A stretch of 8,228 bases of DNA, from the NCBI GenBank assembly GCA_017444545.1, contig JAFSWJ010000067.1, forward strand, positions 1 through 8,228. Reading direction: 5' to 3'. This document shows, piece by piece, positions 5,580-8,228 of the stretch. The position numbers and the translations under genes are program-made. Numbering within the stretch: position 1 is the stretch's first letter; each line of letters opens with the position of its first letter. Origin of the DNA: Lachnospiraceae bacterium. GTDB lineage: Bacteria; Bacillota; Clostridia; Lachnospirales; Lachnospiraceae. The notes under the pieces are model-generated. The model made no database searches, had not been told where the DNA came from, and saw nothing but the letters and a program-made list of their open reading frames with translations.

Positions 5580-6798
5580 TTGCCTTCTTCTTCACTTTTT
5601 TCCTTTCAAGATTTGAAACGATGATCGCACATGATGCATCACCGGTTATGTTCACGACGGTCCTTCCCATATCAAATATCCTGTCCACACCGGCAACCAA
5701 AGCTATACCGTCAAGGGGAAGCCCAACCGATGCCAGTACCATGGCGAGCATGACCATACCCGCACCGGGCACACCCGCTGTACCTATGGAAGCCAGCGTA
5801 GCGGTCAGGACTATGGTCAGCATCTGTGACGGTGTCAGGGTTATGCCGTAGCAGGCTGCGATAAAGATCGCGCAAACACCCTGGTATATCGCGGTACCGT
5901 CCATATTGATCGTGGCCCCGAGCGGAAGCACGAATGACGTGACCTCCCTGTCCGCGCCCATATTCTCGCAGCCCTTCATATTGATCGGGAGCGTGCCTAC
6001 GCTCGACGAGCTCGAAAATGCGAATATCATTGCGGGAAGCTGGCCCTTCAGAAATTCGAGAGGGCTCATCCCTCCCATAGTCTTCACCGCGATGGAATAT
6101 ACTATCAGCATATGGGCAAAATAGCATACATAGGCAGTCAGCAGGACCATGGCAAGAGATCCGAGGATCGCTGCACCGTTTGCAGCCACCACGGGACATA
6201 TCAGACAGAACACACCGACGGGAGAAAGGTTCAGGATCATTTCCATACACTTCATGAATATGGAATTGAACGAGTTGATACCTTTTACGGCAGGCTCAGC
6301 CTCTTTGCCCACAAGTATGACGGCAAACCCGATAAGTATCGCCATCACGATGACCTGCAGCATGGTGGCCTCCGAAAGAGGGGCAATGAAGTTGGACGGG
6401 AAGATGCCTACGATGGTGTCCATAAAGGGTGTGGCCTCCGAGGCCTCATAGCTGAGATCCGATGTCTCCAGTATCGGAAAAAACCGCTTAAACAGATTGC
6501 CGCCTGCCAGTCCTATCACTATGGCGACAGCAGTCGTGCACATATAATACACTATCGTCTTGATACCTATAGATCCGACCTTCCTGATATCGCTCATGGA
6601 AATAATGCCCGACATTATCGAGAACAGGACTATCGGAACAACGATGAATTTCAGCAGATTGAGGAATATGGTTCCTACGGGTTTGATATAGGCATCTGCG
6701 ATATCCGCATGGCTCTGCAGCAGAAGACCTGCCAGGATTCCCAGTACAAGCCCGATAAAGATCTGTGTGGCAAGGGGGAGTTTCTTCTTTTCTTTCAT
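5572..6798 (-). CDS. Dicarboxylate/amino-acid:cation symporter (SDF/DAACS family)
   Basis: This 408-residue inner-membrane protein belongs to the sodium- or proton-coupled symporter family of GltP, DctA and GltPh. Hallmarks are intact: the serine-rich hairpin FSSSSSVGTLPINM (261-274), the cation-site motif LPLGATINMDGTA (291-303), the second hairpin SIGTAGVPGAG (337-347) and the substrate helix VDRIFDMGRTVVNITGDA (371-388). In that helix Asp372, Asp376, Arg379, Thr380, Asn383 and Asp387 match the conserved ligands of GltPh. Arg379 is the position that in known members pairs with a side-chain carboxylate, so an acidic substrate (aspartate, glutamate or a C4-dicarboxylate) is likely. The ATG at 6798 is chosen over a longer in-frame TTG at 6861 because AAAGGAG (6809-6815) lies 10 nt upstream and the extra residues would overlap the preceding gene. 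It is 31 nt after the pseudogene and overlaps the permease by 8 nt. Confidence 0.93.
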   Translation of the reverse strand: MKEKKKLPLATQIFIGLVLGILAGLLLQSHADIADAYIKPVGTIFLNLLKFIVVPIVLFSIMSGIISMSDIRKVGSIGIKTIVYYMCTTAVAIVIGLAGGNLFKRFFPILETSDLSYEASEATPFMDTIVGIFPSNFIAPLSEATMLQVIVMAILIGFAVILVGKEAEPAVKGINSFNSIFMKCMEMILNLSPVGVFCLICPVVAANGAAILGSLAMVLLTAYVCYFAHMLIVYSIAVKTMGGMSPLEFLKGQLPAMIFAFSSSSSVGTLPINMKGCENMGADREVTSFVLPLGATINMDGTAIYQGVCAIFIAACYGITLTPSQMLTIVLTATLASIGTAGVPGAGMVMLAMVLASVGLPLDGIALVAGVDRIFDMGRTVVNITGDASCAIIVSNLERKKVKKKANA

Positions 6799-6808
6799 CA
6801 GTGTTTTT

Positions 6809-6815
6809 CTCCTTT
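6809..6815 (-). promoter_or_regulatory. Ribosome binding site of the intact symporter
   Basis: AAAGGAG on the minus strand, 10 nt before ATG 6798, decides the start of the symporter in favour of MKEKKK rather than the upstream TTG. Confidence 0.7.
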
Positions 6816-6829
6816 CCGTTTTTTGTACA

Positions 6830-7570
6830 TCAACTCTTTTTACCCTTGTTGTATACGTCAAGGTCCAGCAGACCTTCGGAACGTGCCACTATAAGCGTAA
6901 CTGCAGCATCACCCGTGACATTTGTGCAGACCTGCATCATACCGACAAGTGAATAAAGTCCCATGATCAGACTGATCGCCTCGGCGGGGATGCCTATCTG
7001 AGGTACAAGCATTGAGATACATACAAGTGTCCCTCCGGGTACTCCCGGCGCACCCAGAGGCAGGGAAAATGAATAGATCTTCTTTGAGACACCCAGGGAT
7101 TTGTCGCATGTCTCCATGGATGTCGGCAGAGCCGCATTACTTGATGCAAAGGTAAAGCCGGCCAGCATGGCCGGATAGAATTTTCTGAAGAATGTGACAG
7201 GGTTGAGTCTTCCGATCAAAAGGATGAGCAGCGAGTAAACGATCATCATCAGGATATCTCCGAAATAAATCGTAGGAACCCAGGTGAACACGGAAAGCAG
7301 AGATTTCAGATCCGTTGCAAGGACCATCTTTGCCATAGCGCAGAAGATCGCGAGGGGCATCACACTGATGATGATCACCGTGAGCCTTGAAAACACCTGA
7401 TAACCGTCACTCAGAAAATCCTTAAAGATCGTTATCTTGTCCGACAGAAAACCGCATGCGACTCCCATCATGACTGCGATGAATATGATCTGAAGCATAT
7501 TTGCGGAAAGGAACGGATTTATGATATCGCTGGGTATGATATCCGTGATCGTCACTTCCCTGCTTTCCAC
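6830..7570 (-). pseudogene. Truncated and internally deleted DAACS symporter
   Basis: The 246-codon frame from GTG 7570 is clearly of the SDF symporter family but cannot be a working transporter as known. First, the N-terminal part is absent. Its IIPSDIINPFLSANMLQ (11-27) aligns with residues 132-148 of the intact neighbour, so about 120 residues (the first three or so helices) are missing, and the frame upstream to the stop at 7685-7687 encodes no membrane helix. Second, SLPLGA (169-174) is joined directly to PGVPGG (175-180). In the neighbour these motifs are about 46 residues apart, so the NMDGT cation site and half of the second hairpin are gone; the junction is at about 7048/7049. Third, in the substrate helix the positions matching Asp372, Asp376 and Arg379 of the neighbour are Tyr205, Gly209 and Gln212, though TNVTGDA is kept. 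The rest is in frame without stops. A weak AGGA lies 8 nt before the GTG. It is the first member of the operon; a retained non-transport role cannot be excluded. Confidence 0.75.
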
Positions 7571-7686
7571 CTTCTTTTTCCTGAGTGTTTCGCGTATGTG
7601 ATTTACTGCTTCCGGTATTTCATTTTGGTTGGCTGATACTATCGTCTTTCTGTTTATCTCCTGTCGTTTTTTTCCACATATCGCTT

Positions 7687-7715
7687 ATTATACTTTTTTA
7701 CGTCCCGCAAGTCGA
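7687..7715 (-). promoter_or_regulatory. Leftward promoter of the transporter-kinase operon
   Basis: The minus strand has a perfect TATAAT (7687-7692) and TCGACT (7710-7715, four of six matches to TTGACA) 17 nt apart. Transcription would start near 7680 and read the pseudogene, symporter, permease and kinase, which follow with gaps of 31, -8 and 37 nt. I saw no clear terminator between these genes. Confidence 0.5.
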
Positions 7716-7732
7716 GAGTATAACCCTTTTGT

Positions 7733-7761
7733 TTGCATCGCCGTATCCGGTGATGTAAAAT
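7733..7761 (+). promoter_or_regulatory. Rightward promoter of the MATE transporter gene
   Basis: TTGCAT (7733-7738) and TAAAAT (7756-7761) are separated by exactly 17 nt. Transcription would start near 7768, leaving a short leader of about 20 nt that includes the purine-rich AAAGGGCGGGG before ATG 7789. Confidence 0.55.
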
Positions 7762-7788
7762 GCCCAATAGAAAGGGCGGGGCAAAAAA

Positions 7789-8228
7789 ATGGCGGCAAAG
7801 CATCGGAATCTGATGTCGAAAAAATACCTATCCATGCTTTTGGGCGGCACGTTGACCATGATGGTGGTCTCATTGTTGCTGATGTCCGACCAGATCATCG
7901 CAGGTTTCGTTTTGGGCAGCGAAGCCGTCGCCGGTATCACGGTGGTTACCCCGATCTATTCACTCTCCGCATTCTTCGGTTCGGTCATTGCCCTTGGCGT
8001 ACCCATCCTTTACTCAACCGAGATGGGAAAATTCAACAAGGAAAAGGCGGACAGGATATTTGGTCTGGGCCTCCTTATGTCAGTTGTCTGCGGGCTTGTC
8101 CTGTTTCTGGCTACGTGGCTTTTCGGTGATGTCTATCTGCAAAGCTGCCACCTTTCGGATGAGATCCGAAACCATGCTTCGGGATATCTTTCCTGGATGC
8201 GTTTTACCATTCTGGTCATGCCCCTGCA
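7789..8228 (+). CDS. MATE family efflux transporter, 5' part only
   Basis: 146 codons are visible and the frame is open at the right edge; MATE proteins are usually about 440-480 residues, so about a third is present. The N-terminus fits the family: a short basic lead (MAAKHRNLMSKKYL), a first helix with MLLGGTLTMMVVSLLLMSDQIIAGFVLGSEAVAGI (16-50), the second helix TPIYSLSAFFGSVIALGVPILYSTEMGKFNKEKADRIFGLGLLMS (54-98) with its polar cytoplasmic link, the third helix (about 95-112), and SGYLSWMRFTILVMPL (131-146) opening the fourth. Such proteins exchange sodium or protons for cationic drugs or metabolites across the inner membrane. ATG 7789 is preferred over ATG 7813 because GGGCGGGG lies just upstream and the promoter at 7733-7761 is well spaced. 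Substrate unknown. It is transcribed away from the symporter operon. Confidence 0.88.
   Translation, partial: MAAKHRNLMSKKYLSMLLGGTLTMMVVSLLLMSDQIIAGFVLGSEAVAGITVVTPIYSLSAFFGSVIALGVPILYSTEMGKFNKEKADRIFGLGLLMSVVCGLVLFLATWLFGDVYLQSCHLSDEIRNHASGYLSWMRFTILVMPL

Larger units (their letters stand above)
7571..7788. promoter_or_regulatory. Divergent intergenic region between the symporter pseudogene and the MATE gene
   Basis: This 218-bp region has a leftward and a rightward promoter (listed separately) whose start points are about 90 bp apart. The part at 7571-7684 is in frame with the pseudogene and free of stops, but encodes a hydrophilic stretch without a conventional start codon. It may be the junction left by loss of the N-terminal coding region. 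AGGAG on the minus strand at 7658-7662 could be an orphan ribosome site of the former gene. Confidence 0.5.

Noticed and set aside
6799..6861. Upstream TTG start for the intact symporter
   Set aside because: It adds a hydrophilic leader overlapping the pseudogene's end, and the good ribosome site at 6809-6815 serves ATG 6798.
5711..6894. Large antisense open frames over the intact symporter (both strands)
   Set aside because: They lack membrane helices or known motifs and mirror the codon pattern of the true gene.
7603..7623. Six-residue leader frame (MKYRKQ) upstream of the symporter pseudogene
   Set aside because: No ribosome site precedes it and there is no attenuator-like structure after it; too short to support.

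Overview
The window looks like a chromosomal stretch of a moderate-GC Firmicute, most likely a Lachnospiraceae or related Clostridia. The basis is the AGGAG-type ribosome binding sites, TTGNNN/TATAAT promoters, the style of the hybrid sensor kinase, the mix of transporter families, and dispersed hairpins built on the core GGGGACGGTTCTGTG. This is judged from sequence style and not from a database match. Every gene except the last lies on the minus strand.

Layout, left to right. (1) 1-922, minus: a D-2-hydroxyacid dehydrogenase whose C-terminus runs off the left edge. (2) 923-1090: intergenic, filled with inverted-repeat copies. (3) 1091-1789, minus: a small secreted protein of unknown function with an intact promoter, ribosome site and signal peptide, but ATA where the start codon should be. 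(4) 1872-1946: a long near-perfect hairpin of the same repeat family. (5) 2016-2769, minus: a two-gene cassette, more AT-rich than its surroundings, with its own extended -10 promoter. It resembles a toxin-antitoxin pair: a 75-residue basic/acidic small protein overlapping a GNAT-fold acetyltransferase whose acetyl-CoA loop is atypical. (6) 2885-7570, minus, probably one transcription unit. Transcription would start near 7680 and read an N-terminally truncated and internally deleted dicarboxylate/amino-acid:cation symporter (pseudogene), an intact symporter of the same superfamily, a TauE/SafE (YfcA-like) permease overlapping it by 8 nt, and a six-helix hybrid histidine kinase. (7) 7686-7788: a divergent promoter region. 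(8) 7789 to the right edge, plus: the start of a MATE-family efflux transporter.

How the parts may work together (inference): the kinase lies 37 nt downstream of two membrane transporters and probably shares their transcript, so it may sense or respond to the anions they move. No DNA-binding response regulator is visible in the window. The repeats sit at the 3' flanks of four consecutive minus-strand transcription units or genes (the secreted protein, toxin, kinase and permease), which suggests a role in RNA 3' ends or a preferred insertion site. The observations most worth following are the putative toxin-antitoxin pair, the ATA start codon, the repeat family and the three-lesion symporter pseudogene.
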